This document shows, piece after piece, positions 43,556-53,786 of a DNA stretch of 64,000 nt. How positions within the stretch are numbered: the first letter of the stretch is position 1; each line of letters begins with the position of its first letter. The position numbers were made by a program, and so were the translations under genes. The notes beneath the pieces are model-generated. The model was not told the origin of the DNA. It saw only the letters and a list, made by a program, of their open reading frames with translations, and ran no database searches. The DNA comes from Ketobacter sp. (GTDB taxonomy: Bacteria; Pseudomonadota; Gammaproteobacteria; Pseudomonadales; Ketobacteraceae), in assembly GCF_003671495.1 (NCBI RefSeq), contig NZ_RCHN01000014.1, positions 1 to 64,000 on the forward strand. The letters run 5' to 3'.

Positions 43556-45124
43556 ATGCAGACCATTTCCAGACCTCTAGGGGCCTCTTTGTTTACTTGC
43601 CTGACGTTCACCATTTTGGCGGTTTGGACCCTGGTTAACTACAACAGCGTCCGCGATGACCAACTCCAGCATGCAGCGCATATCCAACACCTCGTGCACG
43701 GAACCAAGCGCCTGGCGGGGGAGTCCCGTTCGCTATTGCAACAGGCCGATAGCCTCACCATCATTCAGTCACTCCAGGACCAGAACATTGTTGAGTTCCA
43801 GGCCATCACCCATGGGAGTATCAAACAGGGACTGCCCCCACTTGATGACCTGCTCGACACCGATCTGACAAACCTCAACGGGCAGTTCAATCAGTTCTCG
43901 AACCACGTTTCCGGCCTGCTGCAGAGTCGTACCCGGTTGACTCAACTGGCCGCGAAAAAGGAGGACGCGCTGTTGGCATCCCGGGACCTGGCCGACAAGG
44001 CATCGGACCTGGCCCAGGGCATTCTGCAGTACGGCGCCAGCACGCCCCAGGTCGCTACCGCCTATGAGCTGGCGCTGGTACTGGCAAAACACCACCGGAA
44101 CGTGAATCAGGTTTTTAACAACGCCGCCCGTTATGCGCTCCTCGACCTTGACGACATTCGCAGTGCCATCGGTACGCTCACCCGCGGCGGCCAGGCATCA
44201 GAGTCTGCCATTTTACGGCGCAGCGCCGCCCACCTTCTGGACAACATCGAGGCATTTGCGGCGAAGGCTGACGGGATTCAGGAGTTCTCCACCCTGGAAG
44301 AGTCGGTTTCAAACCAGGTCACGCAACTGCAGAAAGCCCAAACGGTGTTCGCGGAGGCGATGGAGACGGTGGAAGTGCAATTGCTGTCCGGATTTACGTC
44401 CCTTTGGCTTCTGACAGCCGGGCTGTGGTTGGTGGCCGTTGCCAGTGCTCTCGCTGGCACATTTCTCGCGCTGAACAAACGGGCCAGCGCCCCGAAACCG
44501 GTACCAGTGACCCAGCCGGAAGCCGCCAGCGAAATCACCAGCAGCCACTTCCTGAACCAAATCAAAACCGATAAAAACAAATTGATGAACGATATCCGGC
44601 CGTTGGCCGATGGGATTCTGTACATACGCGCTGATGAGCATTACGAGTCCACCAGCGATCTGGCCCGCTGTTTCAATCACAGCCGGGAGGCACTGATCCA
44701 GCGTATTGAGCACCTGCGCGCACTGGCGGAATCATTGCAAAGCGAGCTGACCCATAGTCCGGTGGATGATGGAGAACAGATCGATATCCAGATCGACACC
44801 AAGCCGCTGGAAGATCTGACCTATAAAGCCCAGGCTGAGCTGGAGGGGATCATCCGCCGCACCAAGTCCCTGACGACGGAGGGCCAGGATAACCGCAAGC
44901 TGATATTAGCCCAATGCCTTCGCACCGATCACCTTCTGGATGAAATCCGGGTTCGGATTCGCAAAGGCTGGCGGGATAGCATTGTGGATACTCAGAATGC
45001 CGGCAACCCCACCAGGACCCCAAACGGGCAAGAGGAAATTCGGCGTATTGCGGACCAGTTAACCCAATATCTGGATGAATTCCAGACCACGCCCCCCAGC
45101 AAACGATCAAAAAGAGCTGGCTAG
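43556..45124 (+). CDS. Two-helix membrane protein resembling PilJ-type sensors, without a signalling hairpin
   Basis: The 522-residue protein has a first membrane helix (about residues 11-29), a mostly helical periplasmic part (about 30-275), a second helix (about 281-305) and a coiled-coil cytoplasmic tail (about 320-510). The N-terminal layout recalls PilJ/MCP sensor proteins, but the conserved MCP hairpin core and HAMP are not seen. It is divergent from the pilus operon and convergent with the T6SS regulator. Role in pilus or T6SS control is inferred only from location. Confidence 0.6.
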   Translation: MQTISRPLGASLFTCLTFTILAVWTLVNYNSVRDDQLQHAAHIQHLVHGTKRLAGESRSLLQQADSLTIIQSLQDQNIVEFQAITHGSIKQGLPPLDDLLDTDLTNLNGQFNQFSNHVSGLLQSRTRLTQLAAKKEDALLASRDLADKASDLAQGILQYGASTPQVATAYELALVLAKHHRNVNQVFNNAARYALLDLDDIRSAIGTLTRGGQASESAILRRSAAHLLDNIEAFAAKADGIQEFSTLEESVSNQVTQLQKAQTVFAEAMETVEVQLLSGFTSLWLLTAGLWLVAVASALAGTFLALNKRASAPKPVPVTQPEAASEITSSHFLNQIKTDKNKLMNDIRPLADGILYIRADEHYESTSDLARCFNHSREALIQRIEHLRALAESLQSELTHSPVDDGEQIDIQIDTKPLEDLTYKAQAELEGIIRRTKSLTTEGQDNRKLILAQCLRTDHLLDEIRVRIRKGWRDSIVDTQNAGNPTRTPNGQEEIRRIADQLTQYLDEFQTTPPSKRSKRAG

Positions 45125-45171
45125 CGGCCTGGATAAACGGGATTTTTTGTCGACAAGGTGAATAGCCGTAT

Positions 45172-46863
45172 TCACTGAAGGCTACGGCGTCTTTTCCGAT
45201 CTGGTGTCTTGATGTTGTAGCGGCTCATTTTGTCAATAAGCGTACGGCGCGGAATCTGTAAAGTCTCTGCGGTGCGCGTCTGATTCCAGTTGTTGGCCTG
45301 CAAATGCTGCTCAATCACGGAGATCTCATAGGCATTGACTGCGGTTTTCAGTGACGAGAACCGTTGGTCAGCGGGCTGGGGTGTCACCAGGGTGCCACCG
45401 GTGCGCCCCGCGAGGGAGACCTTGCTGCGCACCTGCTGTTGCATCGCATCCGGCAAGTGCTCGATCAAAACAGCGCCTTCCTGTTCACAGAGCAATACCG
45501 CGCGCTCTATCGCGTTTTGCAGTTCCCGCACGTTACCGGGAAAGTGATACTTGAGCAACACATCCAACGCAGCGGGCGAAATGCCGGTGACCCGTTTGCT
45601 GTATTGCTTTTTGTATTTGCTGACAAAGTGATCCAACAGCAGCTTGATGTCCCCACCCCGATCCCTTAACGCGGGCAACGTAATGGGAAACACGTTTAAT
45701 CGAAAGAACAGATCTTCCCGGAACTCGCCTTTTTCAATCTTTTCGCCCAGATTGCAGTGGGTTGCGGCAATGACTCTCACATCCACTTTAATTGAGGTTG
45801 TACCCCCCAAGGGTCTGACTTCACCTTCCTGCAATACCCGCAAAATTTTACTCTGCAGGTTCAGGGGCATATCCCCGATCTCATCCAGAAAAATACTGCC
45901 ACCATTGGCCAGTTCAAACAGCCCCTTCTTTTCGGTGGTGGCACCGGTGAATGCACCTTTTTTATAGCCAAACAGCTCACTTTCCAGCAATTGCTCTGGT
46001 AATGCAGCACAATTCTGCGTCACAAAGTACTTGCACTTGCGGACACTGTTCTCATGAATGGCACGGGCGAAGACTTCCTTACCGGTGCCTGTTTCCCCCG
46101 TCAGCAGGATACTGACGCCAGTATCCATAGCCTTTTCCATCAGCCCGAACACTTTCTGCATCGATTCACTTTGACCGATGATGTTGTACTCCTGCTTACG
46201 ACTACCGCGCTCCTTCAACTGCCGGTTCTCTTCCTCCAGACGCTGGTTGGTGTCGTTCAACAGCTCAATCAGGTGATTATTGGTTTCTATCAACAGGGCG
46301 TTATTGATGCACACCGCGGCTTGAGCCGCAAAGGCACAAATGATGGGTTCCAACGATTTGAATGAGACGTAACGCCGGTTGTAGGCGTCCTTGGCATTGA
46401 TCAGCTCGAGCACACCGATGGTTTGCCCGTCGTGATCCCTCAGGGGCACCAGAATCAGCGATTGGGTACGAACCGCGCTATCCTGATCATGTTGATAGAT
46501 ATATTCCAGGTCAAAGCCGCTGTAACTGTAGACATCATCGATCAACACCACAGATCCCGTCATGCCACAGTACAGCAGCGGATCATTGGCAGCGAGTGAA
46601 CCCACCTGACCGAAATCCCGCACCTGATACCAGCCCGGATCCGGGGATTCGTCTTCCCATTGGCTGATGCGCAACTGCAGCATCCGCTTGGTCACGTCCA
46701 GAACATAGATACGTCCGGCATCGCAATTGGTAAAGTTGCGGGCAGACAGCAGCACCTTACTCAGTAGGTTCTGGACATTGCGCTCCGTCGCCAGGGTTGT
46801 GGTGGTTTCCACAAACTCTTCAATGAAGCTGAGGGATTTGACGAGCTTACCGATATCGTTCAT
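45172..46863 (-). CDS. GAF-domain sigma-54-dependent activator (VasH-like)
   Basis: The 563-residue bacterial enhancer-binding protein has an N-terminal GAF domain (about 25-190), a coiled linker, an AAA+ domain with Walker A GETGTGKE (256-263), the sigma-54 contact loop GAFTGA (303-308), Walker B GGSIFLDEIGDMP and R-fingers (FREDLFFRLNVFPI), and a Fis-type HTH at the end (about 515-555). It lies directly after tssG, as VasH-type regulators do, and is likely to activate sigma-54 promoters of the T6SS such as hcp. No receiver domain is present, so it is not a classical two-component regulator. Confidence 0.9.
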   Translation of the reverse strand: MNDIGKLVKSLSFIEEFVETTTTLATERNVQNLLSKVLLSARNFTNCDAGRIYVLDVTKRMLQLRISQWEDESPDPGWYQVRDFGQVGSLAANDPLLYCGMTGSVVLIDDVYSYSGFDLEYIYQHDQDSAVRTQSLILVPLRDHDGQTIGVLELINAKDAYNRRYVSFKSLEPIICAFAAQAAVCINNALLIETNNHLIELLNDTNQRLEEENRQLKERGSRKQEYNIIGQSESMQKVFGLMEKAMDTGVSILLTGETGTGKEVFARAIHENSVRKCKYFVTQNCAALPEQLLESELFGYKKGAFTGATTEKKGLFELANGGSIFLDEIGDMPLNLQSKILRVLQEGEVRPLGGTTSIKVDVRVIAATHCNLGEKIEKGEFREDLFFRLNVFPITLPALRDRGGDIKLLLDHFVSKYKKQYSKRVTGISPAALDVLLKYHFPGNVRELQNAIERAVLLCEQEGAVLIEHLPDAMQQQVRSKVSLAGRTGGTLVTPQPADQRFSSLKTAVNAYEISVIEQHLQANNWNQTRTAETLQIPRRTLIDKMSRYNIKTPDRKRRRSLQ

Positions 46864-46884
46864 ACCTACAAAGACAACTTAGGG

Positions 46885-47895
46885 TTAAATAGAACGGTAA
46901 TCCGTTACACAAATTCTCACCGGCTCGGGAGACTTGTCTCCCTCCGGCTCACCCAGCGCCAGGTTCCATCCCAGTGCGCCACCCAGGCTATCGCCTGACC
47001 CTACAGCCTGCTCTCCCTCCACATGCAGCAACAGCTCATATTCGTAGGGGTCAGACATCAGCAGCTGAAGCAACTCGATCAGTTCGTCGAAGCCGTCACC
47101 ATCCGGCAAAAAGCTCTCATATTGATCTTGCGCCAATCCTTTCAGGTGAATCAGGAACTTTCCCATGCAATCCTGCATGCTGTCCCCCATCACCAGATCG
47201 CTGCCGAGACTGGCATTACGCATCCCCATGGCATTACATTGCCCCGCTGGAACAACAACCGTACGCACGGCCCAGGGCTCAAACTCAACTGACGGTAGCC
47301 GAAAGTAGCGGGCGATCACCTTGGACATAAAATCCGCCCCCCCATTCGCACCCGCCAACACGCCGGCAAAGGGCAACAGGCGGTGCCACTTCAACCGGCT
47401 TTGCTGCCGCAGCAGGGGCTGATCCACCCCCGCCAGGCTCAGCAACCAACGGGAATAGTGATCCTTACCATCGACACCATATTGAATGTAATAGCGATAC
47501 TTTTCCCAACACACCTGCATCAGGCTGATCAACCGGTGATTGAACATGTCCATCAAATCCCGGCTGGGGTGCTGGGGGTCATTGGAGTGCAACACCCGCT
47601 CAGTGTAATACACCGGCAAGGGCGAAGCCGGGCCATACAACCCCATAAAACTCACCGTAAGCTCGATGAATTCCCGGTCCGCCTGCTCTAGCCAGCGCCC
47701 ACCGGCGATATCCGACGCCGGAAACCCAAGACTGGCCAGTGCGCGATAGCGAATATCCACTGGCTTGTCATTGGCTTTGTTGTACACCGTGCGGAACTGC
47801 TGCAACAGCGCATTTAGCTGAAAAAAAGCATAGTCGCCGGCTTTTTCAAGCTCTTCATTTACAGTAGACGGTATGAGCCGGTTCTTGGTTTCCAT
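46885..47895 (-). CDS. tssG: T6SS baseplate protein TssG
   Basis: The 336-residue protein matches TssG (VasB/ImpH family): early FRYRALASLGFPASDI-like motif read here as IRYRALASLGFPASDIAG, then ELTVSFMGLYGPASPLPVYYTE and DMFNHRLISLMQVCWEKYR. TssG bridges TssF in the baseplate wedge. It overlaps tssF by 37 bases and precedes the regulator by 21 bases. Confidence 0.93.
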   Translation of the reverse strand: METKNRLIPSTVNEELEKAGDYAFFQLNALLQQFRTVYNKANDKPVDIRYRALASLGFPASDIAGGRWLEQADREFIELTVSFMGLYGPASPLPVYYTERVLHSNDPQHPSRDLMDMFNHRLISLMQVCWEKYRYYIQYGVDGKDHYSRWLLSLAGVDQPLLRQQSRLKWHRLLPFAGVLAGANGGADFMSKVIARYFRLPSVEFEPWAVRTVVVPAGQCNAMGMRNASLGSDLVMGDSMQDCMGKFLIHLKGLAQDQYESFLPDGDGFDELIELLQLLMSDPYEYELLLHVEGEQAVGSGDSLGGALGWNLALGEPEGDKSPEPVRICVTDYRSI

Positions 47896-49646
47896 TCGTA
47901 AATCTCACCGTTCTCAACACCGTGTACATAAAGGTGGTGGAAACTGTTCATAGTACTGTTCAGTGCAAACAATTCGTTCAGTACGGACGCAAACAGAAAC
48001 ATGTCCCCTTCACTAGCGAAGTGGCTTTCTTTCAGTCGAAGCACCGTTTTCCGACCGCGCACCGGCAAGCCATTGTGAACCCGGTCTTCACTGCCGCATT
48101 GGATTCCGTCGAACGCATCCAGCCGGTGCTGGGCGGCCAGGGCCTGCTGGCGGTCGTAATAGCTCTTGTAATCATAGGTCGACAGAATGGCCTTCAACGA
48201 ATTCATATCGGTCAACGACAGGTAATTGAGTGACATGTTTGAGATCAGGCGCCAGTGAAACGCCTTGTCCAAAGGGGGGGCAAACGAAGGCGTAACATGG
48301 GTGATATTCTGGAAGCGGGCGTACTCAGGACTGCTCCCGGTTTCCACACAAACGTCCCCAACCCCCAGCAAGGTGGGCAAGTGCCGATTAGTACACACCA
48401 GATCAATGGAAATTGTCTCGGTTTCCGGAAACACACCATGTTCGTACTGATTCACAAAACTCAAATAGCTGTCCAGCCCGTAGCCAGTGACAGACGGTTT
48501 TTGCCGTTCCCGATAGAAGCGTTTTTGATTGTCCACCGGAGCGCTCTGGAAATGCTCGAAGGATTCAAAGCGCTTGAATTCACGATTGTGGTGGCTTTGG
48601 TGTCCCCAACCCTGCACACGCACAATATCAAAAATCTCATAATGTGACGGATTTTGCCCCCCGGGCATCACCCGATACTCGGCTTTCTTATGATCGGCAC
48701 GAATGGGAATGGCTTCGTGGTTGAACAAATTGACGATTGGCGTGCAGAACAGCCGGAAATTGTCCGGCCCTACATGCACATGGCTGTCCAATGGTCGATC
48801 AAAGTTAAATCGGACTTCCATCTGTGTGGCGCCGGCAACGCGCTCATCCCGCCCTGCCCGTGCCTGGACAGACCCAAGCTCGGTCACATTGATAAAATGG
48901 AATTTTTCCGGCAGGGCGTAGTACTCCTGCACCAAACGGTATCCATTCAGCAAATGCGGTGAGGCCGGCAACAGCGCTTCGTTATCGGCAAAGCCACTGG
49001 GGGTCACGGATTCGCAACCGAGTCTTGTGATCAGAAGCTCGTCACCATCCTGGGTGTGGGCCACCACATCCACTGACTCCAAATAGCGAAACATCCATAG
49101 GTAGAGCGACTGGGCGACGTGGACCTCACCATGCAAATACAGATTGAGCCTATCCAGTGCCACGTCCTGCCAACTGATGTGCGCGGTCAGCCCTAACATC
49201 ACGGAGACGCTGGCCCCACTTGGACGCTGATGCAGTCTGGCATCCCCCACGGCCAACGGCAGCAGGTCAACATCGTAGCAGGTCCGAAACACACAGGCTG
49301 TGCTATCCACCTGACGGGATTCCACTTCCACACCACGGGAGATACGTTGCTTTTCTGACAGCGTGGTCAACGGGGTAAATTCCAGGATGGAAAGGGCTGG
49401 AATCGGTCGTAAAAAGTGCGGCCACATCAACGCCATCAGGGAATGGGTCACTTCCGGCAGCTCATCATCCAGCTTCTGCCGAAGCCGACCGGTCAGGAAC
49501 GCGAACCCTTCCAAAAGGCGCTCCACATCCGGGTCCTGACCCTCCACGGTCAGAAAAGGCGCCAACCGCGGATTGCGCTCTGCAAACTCCCTGCCAAGCT
49601 CACGGATCGTGGACAGTTCATCGTGAAAGTATTTATTGAAGGACAC
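47859..49646 (-). CDS. tssF: T6SS baseplate protein TssF
   Basis: The 595-residue protein matches TssF (VasA/ImpG): N-terminal YFHDELSTIRELGREFAERNP and DPDVERLLEGFAFLTGRLRQKLDDELPE are the family signature, with conserved AAQHRLDA-like and FASVLNELFALNSTMNSFH motifs late in the protein. Two TssF and one TssG form each baseplate wedge with TssE. It starts two bases after tssE ends. Confidence 0.95.
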   Translation of the reverse strand: MSFNKYFHDELSTIRELGREFAERNPRLAPFLTVEGQDPDVERLLEGFAFLTGRLRQKLDDELPEVTHSLMALMWPHFLRPIPALSILEFTPLTTLSEKQRISRGVEVESRQVDSTACVFRTCYDVDLLPLAVGDARLHQRPSGASVSVMLGLTAHISWQDVALDRLNLYLHGEVHVAQSLYLWMFRYLESVDVVAHTQDGDELLITRLGCESVTPSGFADNEALLPASPHLLNGYRLVQEYYALPEKFHFINVTELGSVQARAGRDERVAGATQMEVRFNFDRPLDSHVHVGPDNFRLFCTPIVNLFNHEAIPIRADHKKAEYRVMPGGQNPSHYEIFDIVRVQGWGHQSHHNREFKRFESFEHFQSAPVDNQKRFYRERQKPSVTGYGLDSYLSFVNQYEHGVFPETETISIDLVCTNRHLPTLLGVGDVCVETGSSPEYARFQNITHVTPSFAPPLDKAFHWRLISNMSLNYLSLTDMNSLKAILSTYDYKSYYDRQQALAAQHRLDAFDGIQCGSEDRVHNGLPVRGRKTVLRLKESHFASEGDMFLFASVLNELFALNSTMNSFHHLYVHGVENGEIYEWKPRTGSYRLL

Positions 49647-49648
49647 AC

Positions 49649-50065
49649 TTACACCCTGACGGTGGCCTGGCCACTGCCGGTGAGCACTGTATCAAACGCG
49701 ACCCTGGATACCTGACCCTGATAACGCAGACGACCTTCTATGGAGTACTTCATCAACAAGGGCTGTTCGGTATCCGGCACATAGTAGACACTGACACTTT
49801 CCAGGCGGGGTTCATACTGTTCGATAAAATGCTGAATGGCATTGCGAATATACTGTACGGCGTCGGGGAACTGGTTCACCACATCATTAAAGTCCGGCAT
49901 TCCGAACTCCTGCAGCGCTTTCACACTCCCCAGACGCACGTTCAGCATATTTTGAATATTGAGGGTCACGCTGTCGAGAAACGCATTCCAGTCAAAGCGC
50001 GTCGTATAACTGGCCGGAAGCACTTCGTTATCCAGACGATCCAACAAGCTATGCTCTTTTCTCAC
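49649..50065 (-). CDS. tssE: T6SS baseplate protein TssE (gp25-like)
   Basis: The 138-residue protein has the gp25-like fold: SLLDRLDNEVLP, LRLGSVKALQEFGMPDFND (read as VRLGSVKALQEFGMPDF) and YEPRLESVSVYYV, with the conserved basal EPRL motif. TssE links the baseplate to the sheath. The start is GTG with GAGGGG six bases upstream. It lies 53 bases after tssC. Confidence 0.94.
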   Translation of the reverse strand: MRKEHSLLDRLDNEVLPASYTTRFDWNAFLDSVTLNIQNMLNVRLGSVKALQEFGMPDFNDVVNQFPDAVQYIRNAIQHFIEQYEPRLESVSVYYVPDTEQPLLMKYSIEGRLRYQGQVSRVAFDTVLTGSGQATVRV

Positions 50066-50118
50066 ATCAAGCCCCTCTTCCCTGTTCGTGCCGGGCTGAC
50101 AATTCAGCCCGGCTCAGA

Positions 50119-51606
50119 TCAGGATTTCTCCAGTTTACCCACCAGGGAGAGCTCGAAATCCGCACCCATGTATTTGAAATGGGGGCGCACTTTCAGGTCC
50201 ACACGGTAGATGCCCGGTTGGCCTTCCACGTCTTCCACCACAATGGCGGCAGATCGCAACGGACGGCGGCTGCGAACGGCGGCGGAGGGATTCTCCTGAT
50301 CGGCCACATAGGCGCTGATCCAGTGGTTCAGCTCCCGCTGCAGTTCCACCCGATCTTTCCAGGTTCCGATGTTCTCCCGCTGCAGCACTTTCAGGTAATG
50401 CGCCAAACGGTTGATGATGAACATATAGGGTAACTGGGTGCTCAGACGGTAGTTCAGCTCTTTCGACTTGGCCTCTTCGTTATTGCCGAAGTACTTGGCT
50501 TTTTGTACCGAGTTGGCAGAGAAGAAAGCCGCGTTGTCACTGCCCTTGCGCATGGTAAGGGGAATGAAGCCTTCTTCGGACAGTTCAAATTCCTTACGAT
50601 CCGAGATCAGAATCTCGGTGGGTACCTTGGATTCCAGTTCACCCATGGACTCATACACATGCACTGGCAGGTCTTCCACTGCACCCCCGCTCTGGGGACC
50701 GATGATGTTCGGGCACCAACGGAACTGAGCGAAGGAATCGGACAGGCGGGAAGCAAACGCGAACGAGGTGTTACCCCACAAGTAATTTTCGTGGGATTCA
50801 CTTACCGTTTCGGTGTAATTGAATCCTTTGGACGGGTTGTCTTCCGGATGATAGGGAGAACGCAGCAGGAAACGCGGCAGAGTCAGGCCAACATACTTCG
50901 CATCCTCGGATTCCCTGAAACTGCGCCACTTGGCGAATTGAGGGCCTTCAAAAATAGAGCTCAACTCTTTCAGGTTGGGCAGGCCTTCGAATTCATCGAG
51001 CCCGAAGAACTTGGGCCCGGCCGCCGCGACAAACGGCGCGTGGGATACCGCCGCTACGGCAGCCGCATTCTGCATGACCTTCATGTCCGCGGAGCTGGGA
51101 TTGAATTCGTAGTTGGCAATGATCGCCCCCACCGGTTGACCACCGAACTGACCGTATTCAGCGGTGTACGCCAGTTTGTAGAGGCCGGATTTGGTGATAT
51201 CCGGAGCATCTTCGAAATCGTCGTACAGGTCCTGCTTGGACGCGTTCAGCATTTCAATTTTGATGTTCTGGGTAAAATCAGTTCGATCCACCAGCAATTT
51301 CAGCCCGCGCCAAGCGGACTCCAGAGATTGAAACTCCTTGTGATGGAGAATTTCATCCATCTGCGCGCTGAGCTGGACGTCCAGTTCATCAATCATACGG
51401 TCAATCAGATTTTTATTGACCCGCTCCTCTTTGTTCTCCGGACGAAGCAATTCTGCGATAAAGGCACCTACACCACGTTTTGCAACGTCGTAACCTTCAT
51501 CACCTGGATTCATTCGGGTTTGAGATACAATCTGGTCCAGCAACGAGCCTTCGGTGACTTCCAGCGCGTTGTCGCCATTTTGTACCATGCGTTCGGGATT
51601 GCCCAT
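50119..51606 (-). CDS. tssC: T6SS sheath large subunit TssC
   Basis: The 495-residue protein matches the TssC/VipB family: DQIVSQTRMNPGDEGYDVAKRG, IDRMIDELDVQLSAQMDEILHHKEFQSLESAWRGLKLL-type region, NPSSADMKVMQNAA and the C-terminal RPHFKYMGADFELSLVGKLEK. TssB and TssC form the contractile sheath. It follows tssB by 26 bases. Confidence 0.97.
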   Translation of the reverse strand: MGNPERMVQNGDNALEVTEGSLLDQIVSQTRMNPGDEGYDVAKRGVGAFIAELLRPENKEERVNKNLIDRMIDELDVQLSAQMDEILHHKEFQSLESAWRGLKLLVDRTDFTQNIKIEMLNASKQDLYDDFEDAPDITKSGLYKLAYTAEYGQFGGQPVGAIIANYEFNPSSADMKVMQNAAAVAAVSHAPFVAAAGPKFFGLDEFEGLPNLKELSSIFEGPQFAKWRSFRESEDAKYVGLTLPRFLLRSPYHPEDNPSKGFNYTETVSESHENYLWGNTSFAFASRLSDSFAQFRWCPNIIGPQSGGAVEDLPVHVYESMGELESKVPTEILISDRKEFELSEEGFIPLTMRKGSDNAAFFSANSVQKAKYFGNNEEAKSKELNYRLSTQLPYMFIINRLAHYLKVLQRENIGTWKDRVELQRELNHWISAYVADQENPSAAVRSRRPLRSAAIVVEDVEGQPGIYRVDLKVRPHFKYMGADFELSLVGKLEKS

Positions 51607-51632
51607 GATACTCTCCTGATCAGTAGATCCTG

Positions 51633-52118
51633 TTAACCTTCAATCTTCAGTTCACCCAGCACGACTTTGCGCTGTTCATCATCTTCCAGAATGCTCTCAA
51701 TGGCTTTGCGGAAAGCGGGAACGTTGCCCAGGGGGCCTTTCAACGCCACCAGAGCTTCACGCAGCTCCAGCAGTTTTTTCAGTTCCGGAACCTGGCGGGC
51801 CACGTTCTCGGGGCTGAAATCTTTCATCGTGTCAAATTTGAGGCTGAGTCCCATTTCGGCACCTTCTTCCTCTGACAGTCGGTTCGGCACGGTCATGTCC
51901 ACACCGATTTTCTGATTGCGCAATACGTCGTCAAAGTTGTCCTTGTCAACGTTGATGGGTTTTCGTGCCTCGATCACCCGGTCGTCTTCGCGCTGTGTGA
52001 AATCGCCCACCACCATCATTTTGAAGGGCAGCTCGATGGATTCCTGCGCCCCGCCGTGTTCTGAGCGATATTTGATGTTGATGCGCTCTTTTGGCGCTAC
52101 CGTACCCTCTTTGGACAT
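51633..52118 (-). CDS. tssB: T6SS sheath small subunit TssB
   Basis: The 161-residue protein matches TssB/VipA: VAPKERINIKYRSE, IELPFKMMVVGDFTQR and SLKFDTMKDFSPENVARQVPELKKLLELR are characteristic. It pairs with TssC to build the sheath that is disassembled by ClpV. ClpV is not encoded in the window. It lies between tssA and tssC. Confidence 0.97.
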   Translation of the reverse strand: MSKEGTVAPKERINIKYRSEHGGAQESIELPFKMMVVGDFTQREDDRVIEARKPINVDKDNFDDVLRNQKIGVDMTVPNRLSEEEGAEMGLSLKFDTMKDFSPENVARQVPELKKLLELREALVALKGPLGNVPAFRKAIESILEDDEQRKVVLGELKIEG

Positions 52119-52166
52119 AACGTCACCTTTCCTGGTTATCCTGGTTAGTCTTGAATGATTACGTGG

Positions 52167-53786
52167 TTAATGTGCGGCCAGATCAAATGCCAATGCCAGA
52201 TCCAATTTGCAAAGCCGGCCGTGGAGTTGCTCCACCCTGCGGCTCCTGTGCTCTGAGTCATCACCCTGTTGATGGCAACGTAACAGCAACTCCAGTACCC
52301 GCTTTGTTACCTGGGGCTCCCACTCGGCCACTCCCTGTTGGCTGAGTTGGGTGTCCAGGTTCTCCAACAAAGGCAATGCCAATTTCAACATGCCCTGGTC
52401 GAAACAGAATTGCGCCTGACTCAAGCGCCACAGCGCCTGCTCCCGCAGAGACGTGGAGCGGGATACGCCGCCCTGGAACAGGTCCAGCGCCTCACGGATT
52501 TTCTTTTGCCGGGCCAGGGCCGCCCCTTGCTGAAGGGCGCCTTCCCAGTCCTTGCTGATCTCGGACGCATCCACCATAAGAGCAGCCCCCGCAGACGAGG
52601 CAGTGGGCTGGACGATCTGTTGCAGCCATTGGCGGGTTTTTTCATCGGCAAAAGGGGTGTCATCGTTGAAGGCCAGATTCACTACATCTGGCAGGCGGCC
52701 GACAAAATCGCGCACGCCCTGTTTAACGGCATTGAGCGCCAGTTCGGCATCCAGGTGATCCAGTGCTTCTGCCAGCAGACGCTGCCCGGTAATCCAGAAC
52801 GGCGCCTTAACCAGGCTTGGCTCCAGCTCCACGATCAGATCCCGCCAGCGCTGCTCTTGATACAGCCCATTGAAGGTGTCCAATTTCTCTTTGGAGATGG
52901 GACGCAATTGGGTTTTTTGCTGGGTGGCCGGGGGCAGCTGGTTCACTCCCAGCCAGGTGATGAAGCGGTTGATGCGGAAGATCTCGGCATCCAGTGGGTT
53001 TTTGCCTGCCAGATGCTGACTGGCGTTGCGCAACTGTTCCTGACACAAGCGGTAAACCGCCATCAAGTCACGGTCGCTGGCTACCTGGGCCGGAGCGTTG
53101 GCCGCAGCCGCTGAAGTCGCCACAGAGGACACCGCCGAGGCGGACGGAGTGGATGAAGTGCTGGCCTGGCGCGCGCCGGAGCCGGTCTGGACTGCACTGG
53201 ACGCCACGTTCTTTTGCGCTTCTACCTCCAGGCCCTGCCGCAGACGCTTCAACGCCTGGCGAAACTCCGCCATGTTCGGCGCCTGGTCCGACATTTTCTC
53301 CAGCAACATGCCATCCAGGGCGGACAGGCTTTCTTCCACCTGGCGAATGCGCTCAAGATCATGCACCGAAGGGTTATAATCCTCCAGCAGGGGGTGACAC
53401 TTCTCCACCAGCCATTCAAATGCCTGGGACCGACCGCGCAATCGCTTTTTAGGCGGAAATGCGTGCTCCCAATAGGTCTCGGCGATACCGGTTCCGATTT
53501 GCAGCCCTTGATGGAGTCCGTCCAGCAGGTCCACTTCACACAGGGAGCGGGTCAGGAAACAGGCTACCAGAAAATCCTTGGATTGTTCCTGTAAGATCTG
53601 ACGGGCGGTGTCGCGGATGGTTTCCCAACGTACCGGATCATCGGCGGTGAATGAATCCAGTTTTGCGATTTCCTGCGCAATGGATTCGAATGCCGGTTCC
53701 AGGCGCACACTCTCACCCGCCGGATTGTCCCCGGGGATTGGCTGGGTGGCCAGTAGGCTGATCTCTTCCACCGAAAGCAGGCTCAT
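52167..53786 (-). CDS. tssA: T6SS assembly protein TssA
   Basis: The 539-residue protein has the ImpA N-terminal domain (PIPGDNPAGESVRLEPAFESI, about 16-36, and RETAYWEHAFPPKKRLRGR-type region) and a C-terminal part rich in helices. TssA primes and stabilises the sheath at its distal end or baseplate. It heads tssA-tssB-tssC-tssE-tssF-tssG-regulator, all on the minus strand. The 256-base gap to the plus-strand gene at 54043 contains the promoter; I found no exact sigma-54 motif there. Confidence 0.9.
   Translation of the reverse strand: MSLLSVEEISLLATQPIPGDNPAGESVRLEPAFESIAQEIAKLDSFTADDPVRWETIRDTARQILQEQSKDFLVACFLTRSLCEVDLLDGLHQGLQIGTGIAETYWEHAFPPKKRLRGRSQAFEWLVEKCHPLLEDYNPSVHDLERIRQVEESLSALDGMLLEKMSDQAPNMAEFRQALKRLRQGLEVEAQKNVASSAVQTGSGARQASTSSTPSASAVSSVATSAAAANAPAQVASDRDLMAVYRLCQEQLRNASQHLAGKNPLDAEIFRINRFITWLGVNQLPPATQQKTQLRPISKEKLDTFNGLYQEQRWRDLIVELEPSLVKAPFWITGQRLLAEALDHLDAELALNAVKQGVRDFVGRLPDVVNLAFNDDTPFADEKTRQWLQQIVQPTASSAGAALMVDASEISKDWEGALQQGAALARQKKIREALDLFQGGVSRSTSLREQALWRLSQAQFCFDQGMLKLALPLLENLDTQLSQQGVAEWEPQVTKRVLELLLRCHQQGDDSEHRSRRVEQLHGRLCKLDLALAFDLAAH

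Noticed and set aside
45158-45175. Seven-base-pair hairpin GTGAATA/TATTCAC at the convergent ends of the PilJ-like gene and the T6SS regulator.
   Set aside because: It overlaps the regulator stop codon and has no T run on either strand, so terminator function is not supported.
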